A DNA stretch of 64,000 nt from Flexivirga meconopsidis (GTDB lineage: Bacteria; Actinomycetota; Actinomycetes; Actinomycetales; Dermatophilaceae), in NCBI RefSeq assembly GCF_026162425.1, contig NZ_JAOBQJ010000002.1, positions 372,001-436,000 of the forward strand, in the 5' to 3' direction. The first letter of the stretch is position 1. Each line of letters opens with the position of its first letter. A program made the position numbers and the translations under genes. The notes beneath the pieces are model-generated. The model saw only the letters and a program-made list of their open reading frames with translations. It did not search any database and had not been told where the DNA came from. Below are positions 7,904-17,489 of the stretch, piece after piece.

Positions 7904-8983
7904 TCATACGCCGCCGACGACCCATTCGGCGTAGAAGATCGCCAGGCCGGCGGCCACGCAGAGTCCGGCGATGATCCAGAAGCGGATCGTCACGGTGATC
8001 TGCTCCCAGCCGAGCAGCTCGAAGTGGTGGTGGATGGGCGCCATCCGCAACACCCGTTTGCCACGCAGTTTGAACGATCCGACCTGCAGCATCACCGACA
8101 GGGTCTCGAGCACGAAGATCCCCCCGAGGATGACCACGAGCAGCTCGGTGCGGGTGGTGATCGCCAGGCCGGCGAGGGCGCCGCCGAGGGCAAGGGAGCC
8201 GGTGTCGCCCATGAAGATCTTGGCGGGTGAGGCGTTCCACCAGAGGAACCCGAAGCAGGCGCCCATCACGCAGGCGGCGACGACCGCCAGGTCGAGCGGG
8301 TCACGCACGTCGTAGCACTTGCTGGAGAAGTTGTACTGGCAGTTCTGATTGGACTGCCAGACGCTGATCAGGACGTAGGCGCCGAAGACCATCACGCAGG
8401 CGCCGGTGGCGAGGCCGTCGAGTCCGTCGGTGAGGTTCACCCCGTTGCTGGTGCCGGCAATCATCAGGTTTGCCCAGATCACGAACAGGACCACGGCGAG
8501 CGCGGTGCCGCGGAAGGCCAGGTTGACCCAGGTGTCCCGCACGAAGGAGATGTGGTAGCTGGCGGGGGTGATGCCGCCGCGGGAGAACTTGGTGGCCAGC
8601 ACCGCGAAGATCACCGCAACGAGCGTCTGGCCGATCAGCTTCTCCCATGAGCGCAGCCCGAGCGAACGCTGCCGGGAGATCTTGGTCCAGTCGTCGAGGA
8701 AGCCGACCAGGCCGAGGCCGACCATCAAGAAGAGCACCAGCAGCCCGGATGCGGTCGGTGCGTCCCAGGTGATCAGGTGGGCGATGCCGTAGCCGAGCAC
8801 CGAGCCGGCGATGATGATCGCGCCGCCCATTGTCGGGGTGCCGCGCTTGGTGTGGTGACTTGTCGGGCCGTCGTCGCGGACGAACTGGCCATAGCCGTGC
8901 CGCACCACGAATCCGATGAACCATCGGGTGCCGACCAACCCGATCACCAGTGCGATCGACGCACCGATCAGCACCGCCTTCAC
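7904..8983 (-). CDS. mraY: Phospho-N-acetylmuramoyl-pentapeptide-transferase
   Basis: MraY transfers phospho-MurNAc-pentapeptide to undecaprenyl phosphate to make lipid I. The polytopic protein contains the family signatures [18 protein letters not shown] (near residue 38), [19 protein letters not shown], the loop [12 protein letters not shown] and [14 protein letters not shown] place the start at the GTG at 8983 (VKAVLIGAS..., 359 residues) because a GGAG lies 8 nt upstream and the length then matches the family; a GTG at 9010 is the longer alternative. The 3' end runs into a repeat-filled spacer instead of the usual tight junction with murD. Confidence 0.94.
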   Translation of the reverse strand: MKAVLIGASIALVIGLVGTRWFIGFVVRHGYGQFVRDDGPTSHHTKRGTPTMGGAIIIAGSVLGYGIAHLITWDAPTASGLLVLFLMVGLGLVGFLDDWTKISRQRSLGLRSWEKLIGQTLVAVIFAVLATKFSRGGITPASYHISFVRDTWVNLAFRGTALAVVLFVIWANLMIAGTSNGVNLTDGLDGLATGACVMVFGAYVLISVWQSNQNCQYNFSSKCYDVRDPLDLAVVAACVMGACFGFLWWNASPAKIFMGDTGSLALGGALAGLAITTRTELLVVILGGIFVLETLSVMLQVGSFKLRGKRVLRMAPIHHHFELLGWEQITVTIRFWIIAGLCVAAGLAIFYAEWVVGGV

Positions 8984-9025
8984 GAAGCGAGCTCCGTCGA
9001 CGTGCTGCACCCGCCGGAAGCGCGG

Positions 9026-10435
9026 CTAGCCATTGCCCGATCCATCCTTCTCGATCTCTCCACCGTGCTCTTGGGTGATGCGGTCGCCAAGGTAACGCAG
9101 TCCCGCGTTGCGACTCGATTTCAGTAACAGGACGTCCCCGGAGCCTAGAAGTTGCCCGAGTGTGTCGTGCGCCTCATCGACATCGGCGGCCCGCAGCACC
9201 GGCACCCCACCGCGCGCGGCGGCTTCGGCCAACGGCTGCGTTCCCGCGCCGACGGTGACCAGTTGGTCGATGCCCAACTCCGCGACGGTCTCGCCGACGT
9301 CGCGGTGTGCCTGCTCGCTGAGCTCGCCGAGTTCGAGCATCTCCCCCAGGACCGCGATCGTGCGCCGACCATCGCCGATCCGCCGCAGCGCGCGCAGCGC
9401 GGCGCCCATCGAGTCGGGGTTGGCGTTGTAGGCGTCGTTGATGAGGGTGATGCCGTCGGGCAGGTTGTGCACCTCCATGCGCCACCGACTCACCGGTGCC
9501 GCCGACGCGAGCCCTGCGGCGATCTGGTCGCCGGTGAGACCGAGTGCGCGAGCGGCAACCGCGACGGCGAGCGCATTCCCGACCTGGTGCTCTCCGTGCA
9601 GCCCAAGCTGCACCGGCAGGTCGTCGACGCCGGGCAGACCGGTGATGGTGAACCCGGCCCGGTCCTGCTCGTCATGTCGTATGGCGAGGGCCCGCACGTC
9701 TGCGGCCGGCGATCGGCCCACCGTGACCACCCGGGCGTCGGTCAGCGGCGCCATCGCGCTGACCCGTGGGTCGTCGGCGTTGAGGATCGCGAGGCCGTCG
9801 GCCGGAAGTGCTTGCACGAGTTCGGATTTGGTCTGCGCGATCGCGTCCACCGACCCGAACTCGCCGACGTGAGCGGTGCCGACGTTGAGGACGATGCCGA
9901 TGCTCGGCGGCGCAATCTGAGTCAGGTAGGTGATGTTGCCAAGGTTGGTGGCGCCCATCTCTGCGACGAGGAATCGGGTGTCGAGGGTCACCCGGCATAC
10001 GGTGAGCGGCACGCCGACCTCGGAGTTGTAGGAACCCACCGGGGCCACTGTCGGGCCCGCCGGGGCGAGCACCTGGGCCAGCAGATCCTTGGTCGAGGTC
10101 TTGCCGGAGCTTCCGGTGATGCCGACGATCTGCAGGTGCGGTGCCCGGTCGGCGACCGCCCGCGCCAGGTCGGCGAACGCCTGCTGCACGTCGTCGGCAA
10201 CGAGCGTGGGCAGGCCCGGCAGCGGGCGTGACCCGAGCACGCCGACCGCGCCGGCGTCGATGGCGGAGCCGGCGAAGTCGTGTCCGTCGGCATGCTCGCC
10301 GACGCGCGCGACGTAGAGGCTGCCGGCGCTCGCCTCGCGGGAGTCGGTGACGACCGGCCCGTCGACCAGGTGGTCGGTGCCGTGCAGTTGGGCGCCGGTC
10401 AGGGCGGCGATCTCGGAGAGTTTCAGCGCAATCAT
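9026..10435 (-). CDS. murF: UDP-N-acetylmuramoyl-tripeptide--D-alanyl-D-alanine ligase
   Basis: MurF adds D-Ala-D-Ala to complete the UDP-MurNAc-pentapeptide. The 469-residue protein has the MurF N-terminal domain (TGAQLHG, VVTDSREASAGSLYVA), the ATP loop GITGSSGKTSTKDLL, the MurF motif NSEVGVPLT, NVGTAHVGEFGS, and the C-terminal NDAYNANPDSMGAALRAL. It starts 14 bp after ftsI ends; murE, normally between these two genes, is absent. Confidence 0.94.
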   Translation of the reverse strand: MIALKLSEIAALTGAQLHGTDHLVDGPVVTDSREASAGSLYVARVGEHADGHDFAGSAIDAGAVGVLGSRPLPGLPTLVADDVQQAFADLARAVADRAPHLQIVGITGSSGKTSTKDLLAQVLAPAGPTVAPVGSYNSEVGVPLTVCRVTLDTRFLVAEMGATNLGNITYLTQIAPPSIGIVLNVGTAHVGEFGSVDAIAQTKSELVQALPADGLAILNADDPRVSAMAPLTDARVVTVGRSPAADVRALAIRHDEQDRAGFTITGLPGVDDLPVQLGLHGEHQVGNALAVAVAARALGLTGDQIAAGLASAAPVSRWRMEVHNLPDGITLINDAYNANPDSMGAALRALRRIGDGRRTIAVLGEMLELGELSEQAHRDVGETVAELGIDQLVTVGAGTQPLAEAAARGGVPVLRAADVDEAHDTLGQLLGSGDVLLLKSSRNAGLRYLGDRITQEHGGEIEKDGSGNG

Positions 10436-10449
10436 CGGTGTGCGTGCCC

Positions 10450-12438
10450 TCAGGGCTTGCGGGACTTCTCGGGTTGGAAGGTGAGCGGGTACGGCGTCGC
10501 CTGCTTGCCGCTGGGCGGCACGCCGCCGTTCTTCAGCGCGTAGCTCATCACCTGTGAGAACACCGGGGCTGCGACGTCACCACCGTAGATGCTGCCCTTG
10601 GTGGGTCGCTGGAGGGTCACCGCGACGATGTAGCGCGGGTTGCTCGCCGGAGCGAAACCGATGAACGAGGCGGTGTAACCGTCATACCGGCCGAGCTTGG
10701 GGTCGTAGCGGTTCGCGGTGCCGGTCTTGCCGGCGATCGAGTAGCCCGGGACGAGGGCCGCCTTCGCGGTGCCGTCCCCGGAGACCACGCCCTCCATCAT
10801 CTTGGTGATCTGGGTCGCGACACTGCTGGAGACCACCCGCTGCGACGAGCGGTCGTCGGCCGGTTTGGTGAAGTCGTTGCCGGTGCCGATGCCGGAGACC
10901 AGCTTGGTCGGCTCTTTCACCCCGCCGTTGGCGATGGTGGCGAAGATCGACGCCTCCTGGATGCCGGTGGCCGCGACGCCCTGGCCAAACAGCACGGTGT
11001 ACTTCTGGGTGTCGCTCCACTTCTGGAACGGGGTGAGCACGCCGTCGGATTCGCCCGGGAAGCCGATGCCGCTGGTCTGCCCGAGTCCGAACTTCTGCAT
11101 GTACTCATAGATCGTCGAGGACGGCAGTTTCGAACCCGCGAGCATGGTGCCGATGTTGGAGGACTGGGCGAGCACGCCCGCCAGGGTGAGGTTCTCGGTG
11201 CCGTGCACCTCCGCGTCGTGGAAGGTGGTGCCGGCTCGAGTGAGGGTCGGCGGCACGACGACCGGGCTGGCCGGGGTCGCCTTACCCTCCTGCAGGAGCG
11301 CGGACATGGTGATGATCTTGCCGGTCGACCCCGGCTCGTAGGCGTCGGTGAACGGCCGCGACTGCAGATCGCTGGAGCCCGCGGAGGCGATGTTGTTGTT
11401 GTCGAAACTCGGGTAGCTGGCGACCGCCTTGAGGTTTTGTTTCGGGTCCATCACCACGATCTCGCCGGACAGCGCACCGGCTTTCTTGACCGCCTCGGCG
11501 AGCGCGTTCTGGGAGTACCACTGCAGGTCGTTGTCGATCGTCAGCTGCACGTTCTTGCCGTCGACCGCCGGGGTGTCCTTGTTGTCCCCGCTGGCGATCG
11601 TCGTGCCGTCCGGTGCTTGCTCGTAGACGTGCTTGCCCGGCTTGCCGTTGAGCGCCTTCTGCTCCAGTTGCTCCACACCCCCACCGGGTTGGCCGCTGGC
11701 GTCGATCCAACCGAGCAGCGGCGCCAACGAGGTGCCCTGCGGGTAGTCGCGCTCGGAGCTGGCCTCACTGGAGATCCCCGGAATCTGCAGGTCCTGCACG
11801 GCTTTCCACTGGGCCGGGGTGACGTTCTTGGCCAGGTAGGTGAACTGCGAGCCCTTCTTCTCGGCCTGCTGCAGCGCGGTGAGGATCGGCTGTGGCTGCA
11901 CGCCGACGGCATTGGCTATATCGGTCGCGGCGCCGGCGAGGCCGACGGTGCGCACCTGCCCGTCGACCCTCTTCTTGTAGACGACGGTCGCGGTGGCGTC
12001 GCCGACGATGTTGACCCGGTCGAGGCTGGCGGCCAGCACGGTGCCGTTCGCGTCGACGATGCTCCCGCGCTGGGCGGGCACCGAACTGGTGTGCAACCGG
12101 GACTTCAGGGCTTGCGCGGAGACGCTCTGCGCGTCGAAGCCCTGGATGCGCAGCAGTTGCGCGGCGAAGAGGCTGAAGATGAACAGCGTTGCCACCAGCA
12201 GCATGCGCGCCCGGCGGCGCGGATGCCCGACCCCGAGGGCGACCGGTTTGCGCGGCCGGCGCGGTGGCGCCGCGGCGAGCGAACCGAGCCGGCCCGGACG
12301 AGGACTTGCGCCGGACCGGTCAGTGCGCGGCCGGCCGCTTTCCCGACTCGAGGTGCGACCGAGCTTGGTGCCTGCGTCGCGCGACGGGGTCGCGGTCGGA
12401 CGGTTGCCTCGCACACCCGGGCGGCGGGACGTGCTCAC
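10450..12438 (-). CDS. ftsI: Class B penicillin-binding protein, septal transpeptidase (FtsI/PBP3-like)
   Basis: The 662-residue bitopic protein has a long basic cytoplasmic N-terminus (about 75 residues rich in Arg, Pro, Ser), one transmembrane segment (MLLVATLFIFSLFAAQLL), a PBP dimerisation domain (RGSIVDANGTVLAAS) and a transpeptidase domain with SxxK (EPGSTGK), SxN (SSN) and KTG (AGKTGTANRY). It crosslinks septal peptidoglycan with FtsW as partner. The GTG start at 12438 lies 3 bp after ftsL and has a GAGG upstream. Position and motifs support FtsI rather than an elongation PBP. Confidence 0.93.
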   Translation of the reverse strand: MSTSRRPGVRGNRPTATPSRDAGTKLGRTSSRESGRPRTDRSGASPRPGRLGSLAAAPPRRPRKPVALGVGHPRRRARMLLVATLFIFSLFAAQLLRIQGFDAQSVSAQALKSRLHTSSVPAQRGSIVDANGTVLAASLDRVNIVGDATATVVYKKRVDGQVRTVGLAGAATDIANAVGVQPQPILTALQQAEKKGSQFTYLAKNVTPAQWKAVQDLQIPGISSEASSERDYPQGTSLAPLLGWIDASGQPGGGVEQLEQKALNGKPGKHVYEQAPDGTTIASGDNKDTPAVDGKNVQLTIDNDLQWYSQNALAEAVKKAGALSGEIVVMDPKQNLKAVASYPSFDNNNIASAGSSDLQSRPFTDAYEPGSTGKIITMSALLQEGKATPASPVVVPPTLTRAGTTFHDAEVHGTENLTLAGVLAQSSNIGTMLAGSKLPSSTIYEYMQKFGLGQTSGIGFPGESDGVLTPFQKWSDTQKYTVLFGQGVAATGIQEASIFATIANGGVKEPTKLVSGIGTGNDFTKPADDRSSQRVVSSSVATQITKMMEGVVSGDGTAKAALVPGYSIAGKTGTANRYDPKLGRYDGYTASFIGFAPASNPRYIVAVTLQRPTKGSIYGGDVAAPVFSQVMSYALKNGGVPPSGKQATPYPLTFQPEKSRKP

Positions 12439-12441
12439 TGG

Positions 12442-13176
12442 TCACCTCGTGGTGGTCGGCTTCGGGGTGGATGTGCTGGTGGCCTTCGCCTTGTCGGCGT
12501 TGCCGGTCTTCTTCTCGGTCTGCTGCTTGGTCGAAGCCGCTGATTTCGCGGGCGACGTGGCGGCGGACTTGCCGGACGTGGTCTTGTCCTTCTTGGCGTT
12601 CTTGGCGTTCTTCGAGTCGGACTTGGCTGCTGCCTTCGGGTCCTTGGTCGCGGGCTTCGGCTTGGTGATCACGAGGCCGAGCGAGGCCGCCGACGTGGTC
12701 GCGTCCGCCGCCCGCGAAGCCGGGGTCGAGGGAAGCGTCCCCACCGTAAACGCCGATTGCGCACCGGACGCCTTCGCCACGCCGAGCACCTTGCCATCTG
12801 CCTTACGCACGTACTTGACGTTCTTCGCCGGCTCCAAACCCAGCTGCTGGGCACGCAGCGCCAGCTGCTGCGGCGCGGCCAGATCGTCGAGCTGGCTGGA
12901 GATCGCCTGCTGTTGGTCGGTCAGGTTGGCCGACTTGGCCTGCAGCTTGTCGATCGCGAACGACTGCTGCGCGCGGCTGGTGTTCAGCAGCAACAGCGCG
13001 ATGAGGCCGCCGACGAGCAGGAAGACACACAGCAGGACGAAGCCGACGCCCGAGTGCTCGGCGGCGTCCTGGTGCTGCACCACCCGCAACGAAGGGCGAC
13101 TGGTGGTCGTCGCCGCCCGCTTCGGCAGACGGGTGGACTTGGCCGTGGGCCTGGGCAGCGCGGTGAGCTGGCTCAT
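12442..13176 (-). CDS. ftsL: FtsL-like septum protein with a Lys/Ala-rich extracytoplasmic tail
   Basis: The 244-residue bitopic protein has a basic cytoplasmic part (about residues 1-45), a transmembrane segment ([20 protein letters not shown]) and a short coiled-coil-like region (about residues 75-115). A C-terminal tail of roughly 70 residues follows, built almost only of Lys, Ala, Ser and Thr. The topology and the place between rsmH and ftsI identify it as FtsL, which scaffolds the FtsQLB-FtsWI complex. The ATG at 13176 overlaps the rsmH stop by 4 bp, and longer in-frame starts would run into rsmH. The long cationic tail outside the membrane is unusual and could contact anionic wall polymers (inference). 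Confidence 0.82.
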   Translation of the reverse strand: MSQLTALPRPTAKSTRLPKRAATTTSRPSLRVVQHQDAAEHSGVGFVLLCVFLLVGGLIALLLLNTSRAQQSFAIDKLQAKSANLTDQQQAISSQLDDLAAPQQLALRAQQLGLEPAKNVKYVRKADGKVLGVAKASGAQSAFTVGTLPSTPASRAADATTSAASLGLVITKPKPATKDPKAAAKSDSKNAKNAKKDKTTSGKSAATSPAKSAASTKQQTEKKTGNADKAKATSTSTPKPTTTR

Positions 13177-14159
13177 CTGCGGGATCCCTTCGTGGTGCTG
13201 CGGATACGTTCGGCTGCGCGCAACCGGGCTGAGGCTGCGCGTGGGTTGTCCTCGGTCTCGCGATCGGTCGGCTGCTCGGCCCCGCGGGTGAGCAGCCTCA
13301 GGTATGGCGCGTGCTCGGGCAGTTCGACCGGCAGGTCGGGCGGGGCGGTGCTGATGGCACCGGCGGCGAGTGCCTGTTTGGTGATGCGGTCCTCCAGCGA
13401 GTGGTAGGACAGCACCGCCACGCGGCCACCGACCGTGAGCGCGTCGATCGCGGCCGGCAGGGCGTCCCGCCATACGTCGAGCTCGGAGTTGACCTCGATG
13501 CGCAGCGCCTGGAAGGTGCGCTTGCCGGGGTGACCGCCGGTGCGCTGGGACGCGGCCGGGATCGCGCGCCGCAGCAGCTCGACCAGTCGTGCGGAGTCGG
13601 TGAACGGCGCCTGCTCGCGCTCGCGCACGATGGCCGAGGCGATGCGGCGGGCGAAACGCTCCTCGCCATACACCTTGAGGATGCGTTCGAGGTCGGCCGC
13701 CGAATAGGTGTTGAGCACGTCGGCGGCGGTGACGCCGGTGGTCTGGTCCATGCGCATGTCGAGCGGCGCGTCGACGCTGTAGGCGAAGCCACGGTCGGAC
13801 TCGTCCAGTTGCAGCGAGGAGACGCCGAGGTCGAACAGCACGGCGTCGACCCGGGTGACCCCCTGCTCGGCGAGTATGGCGAAGGCCTCGTCATACACCG
13901 CGTGCACCGGCCGGAAGCGGTCGCCATAGGACGCGAGCCGCTCCCCCGCGAGTCGCAGCGCTTCGGTGTCCCGATCGACTCCGTAGGCGATCGCGCCGGG
14001 GTTGGCCGCAAGGATCGCCTGCGTGTGGCCACCCATCCCGAGAGTCCCGTCGACGAAGACGGCGCCATCGGATTGCAAGGCAGGAGAGAGGAGTTCGGTG
14101 ATGCGACCGGCGAGCACCGGGGTGTGCCGGTCGGCAGCATCGCCGCGGCTCGCGCCCAT
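13173..14159 (-). CDS. rsmH: 16S rRNA (cytosine(1402)-N(4))-methyltransferase
   Basis: RsmH (MraW) N4-methylates C1402 in the ribosomal P site. The 328-residue protein starts [20 protein letters not shown], with the S-adenosylmethionine loop [15 protein letters not shown], the motif [16 protein letters not shown], the [18 protein letters not shown] signature and SYHSLEDR. The ATG at 14159 is preceded by AGAGGA at good spacing. It is the second gene of the dcw operon and overlaps ftsL by 4 bp. Confidence 0.95.
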   Translation of the reverse strand: MGASRGDAADRHTPVLAGRITELLSPALQSDGAVFVDGTLGMGGHTQAILAANPGAIAYGVDRDTEALRLAGERLASYGDRFRPVHAVYDEAFAILAEQGVTRVDAVLFDLGVSSLQLDESDRGFAYSVDAPLDMRMDQTTGVTAADVLNTYSAADLERILKVYGEERFARRIASAIVREREQAPFTDSARLVELLRRAIPAASQRTGGHPGKRTFQALRIEVNSELDVWRDALPAAIDALTVGGRVAVLSYHSLEDRITKQALAAGAISTAPPDLPVELPEHAPYLRLLTRGAEQPTDRETEDNPRAASARLRAAERIRSTTKGSRR

Positions 14160-14323
14160 GGCCGGTGTCCTCTCGCAGAGTGTCGTCAAGGTGATCGGTC
14201 GGGTGCGTGATGCCCAGCGGCTTTCTGAGCCCTGGTCCCCAGCCGCTGTCCCTGCCTGCGCACTTCCGGCACCGGGGAAGGTGCGCCGGAACTGCGTGTC
14301 GGGAAGCGGATGGAGGCCGAGGA

Positions 14324-14758
14324 TCAGAACAGTCCGCCGGGAATCACCTCCTCGCCCTGTTCGGCGAAGTCGTCCTCGGTCGCTGCGAGGAAGTCGTTCC
14401 AGGCCTGGGTGTCCCAGACCTCGACCCGGTTGCCCGTGCCGATGACCGTGCAGTCCTTGGTCAGCCCCGCGTACTCCCGCAGGACGGCCGGGATCGTGAC
14501 GCGGCCCTGCTTGTCCGGGATCTCGTCGGAGGCTGCGGACAGCAGCACGCGCTGGAAGTTGCGCACGGCGCGGTTGGTGACCGGGGTGTTGTTCATCTCG
14601 GCGGCCAGCCGTTCGAAGTCGGCCATCGCAAACACGTAGAGGCAGCGCTCCTGACCTCGAGTGATGACCAGGCCGCCGGCGAGCTTGTCGCGGAACTTCG
14701 CGGGAAGGAACAGCCGCCCCTTCTCGTCGAGGCGCGGGGTGTGCGTGCCCAGGAACAT
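14324..14758 (-). CDS. mraZ: Transcriptional regulator MraZ
   Basis: The 144-residue protein begins [20 protein letters not shown], the first of two SpoVT/AbrB-like half domains; the second is [19 protein letters not shown]. MraZ forms a ring and represses its own dcw operon by binding short tandem repeats. I choose the ATG at 14758 because a GAGGAGGAGG lies just upstream and family members start exactly here; a GTG at 14767 would add three residues. The binding boxes are visible upstream at 14800-14825. Confidence 0.95.
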   Translation of the reverse strand: MFLGTHTPRLDEKGRLFLPAKFRDKLAGGLVITRGQERCLYVFAMADFERLAAEMNNTPVTNRAVRNFQRVLLSAASDEIPDKQGRVTIPAVLREYAGLTKDCTVIGTGNRVEVWDTQAWNDFLAATEDDFAEQGEEVIPGGLF

Positions 14759-14799
14759 GCACGGCACCTCCTCCTCGATTTCCGCCGCTCACCAACAAG

Positions 14800-14825
14800 C
14801 CCCACCCTACTCCACTTCGCCCCAC
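14800..14825 (-). promoter_or_regulatory. MraZ-box operator: three GTGGRG repeats at 10-bp spacing
   Basis: Read on the mraZ strand there are three boxes, GTGGGG (14820-14825), GTGGAG (14810-14815) and GTGGGG (14800-14805). Each starts exactly 10 bp after the previous one, about one helical turn. This matches the known MraZ binding mode of regularly spaced TGGG/GTGG repeats in front of mraZ. The boxes end 41 bp before the start codon, so bound MraZ would block the operon promoter or leader. Confidence 0.85.
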
Positions 14826-15210
14826 ATGTCGCCATGCCGGGCCCGGTTTTCCCGGTCAGTTCGAGTGTTTATGCAGGTCAGAGTGGGTGGAGCGCGGTGG
14901 AGCGAATTCGGCCCCCGCGGCGGCATTGGGTCGCCATACCTCCGGCCACGGCCGATCGAGCGGCACACCCCGGCGGCGAGCGGCCCACGGCATTCCGCGC
15001 AATTACGGGGCCACTCGGGTGCGTGAGCGTGCGGCTCGCGGCGAGCGGGAGCGGGCGTGGAGCAAAGTGGTGGAGCCAAGTGGTGGGAGCGGTGGTGGAG
15101 GCCCGGGCGGGTGAACCGGGGCGAACGCAAGCGCCCGGTCGTGCGTTGGAGTGGTTGCGTTGTCTGTAGTTCCGATGACCAGCCCGTGATGTATCAGGCA
15201 GGATCGACAC
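14826..15210. other. Intergenic region between mraZ boxes and moxR
   Basis: About 385 bp lie between the MraZ boxes and the moxR start. It must hold the divergent promoters of the dcw operon and of moxR. I see no convincing gene; the small open frames here lack codon-position signal and ribosome-binding sites. A Shine-Dalgarno-like aggatcg precedes the moxR ATG. Confidence 0.5.
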
Positions 15211-16220
<1,010 letters not shown>

Positions 16221-16224
<4 letters not shown>

Positions 16225-17489
16225 CCGGTATGACGGGGCGCCCGCGCCGAGCCGGCTTCACCGCGAGGGGACGAGGATTCCTCGCCGCCGGAGCGGTGCT
16301 CGCGGTCGCCGGTGTCGTGTTGGGTTTCGAGGACATCGTGCGGGTCGGGGTGCTGCTCGTGGCCCTGGCGCTGCTCGCCCTGGTGTTCGCCCGCAGGCCG
16401 GCAGCGCAGCTCACCGTGCAGCGCACGGTCAGCCCCGAGACGGTGATGCCCGATCAGCGGGCGCAGGTGGACGTGACCTTCCGCAACACCGGGCGCCGGG
16501 CCAGCGCGCTCTACCTCGCCGAGGAGCGGGTCGACTACGTGCTCGGCGACCGGCCACGGTTCGTGCTGCCGCGTACCGACCCCGGCGGCAGCCGGGAGGT
16601 CAGCTACACCGTGCGTAGTCACCTGCGGGGCCGGTACCCGCTGGGTCCGGTGACCTTGCATCAGCGGGACCCGTTCGGGCTGACCAGCTGCACCCGCTCC
16701 ATCGACGGTGTCGGTGAGGTGCTCGTGCTACCGCGGATCGTGCCGCTCGGGTCGTCGCACCCGCCGGGCGCCGGGCTGGGCAGCGAGGGCGAGACGCCGC
16801 AGATGGTCGCCTTGCACGGCGAGGAGGACGTCAGCATCCGCGGCTACCACGACGGCGACGACCTGCGGAAGGTGCACTGGCCGGCGACCGCCCACCGCGG
16901 CGAACTCATGGTCCGCCAGGAGGACCGTCCGGCCCGGCGCTCGGCGACGATCGTGCTGGACTCGCGCGAGTCCGGTCACCGCGGGTCCGGCGCGGGCAGC
17001 TCCTTCGAATGGGCCGTGAGCGCGACCGCGTCCATCGTCATACGGCTGGAGGAGCTGGGGTATCAACTCCACCTGGCCACCCGCGAGTCGATGGTGACGC
17101 ACACCGTCGAAGGAGCCCGGGACGCCGGGCAGCTGGTGCACGACCTTGCCTCGGCCGAGGTGGGCGCCGACCTGGAGTTCGGGCAGCTGATCTCGCACGC
17201 CCACGAGCTGGTCCGCTTCGGCGGCCTCGTCACTGCGATCGTGACCGCACACGACGACAGCGTGATCGGCGACCTGGCCGCGATGCGGCAGGCCGGGTCC
17301 GCTGCCCTGGGCTTCGTGCTCGACACCGACACGTTCGCCGGCGCCGGCCCCTCGCCGCAGGCTCGAGCGGTGCGCGACCAACTCGCGCACGCGGGGTGGC
17401 GGGTGGTGCTCGTCGACGCCCGCACCTCGATCCCGCAGGCGTGGGCGACGGTCAGCAACCGCGCGCTGGTGCAGGTGGGCGCGCTGTGA
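16221..17489 (+). CDS. DUF58 domain-containing protein
   Basis: The 422-residue protein has two adjacent N-terminal transmembrane segments (FLAAGAVLAVAGVVLGF and VGVLLVALALLALVFA), a beta-rich middle, and the DUF58 core GDDLRKVHWPATAHRGELMVR followed by a VWA-like C-terminal half. Such proteins are partners of MoxR ATPases; the biochemical role is not settled. Start and stop overlap both neighbours by 4 bp, implying coupled translation. Confidence 0.88.

Noticed and set aside
17009-17485. Upstream extension of the transglutaminase frame by 159 codons
   Set aside because: It lies in another frame of the DUF58 gene; the GTG at 17486, overlapping the DUF58 stop, gives the expected start with a membrane helix.
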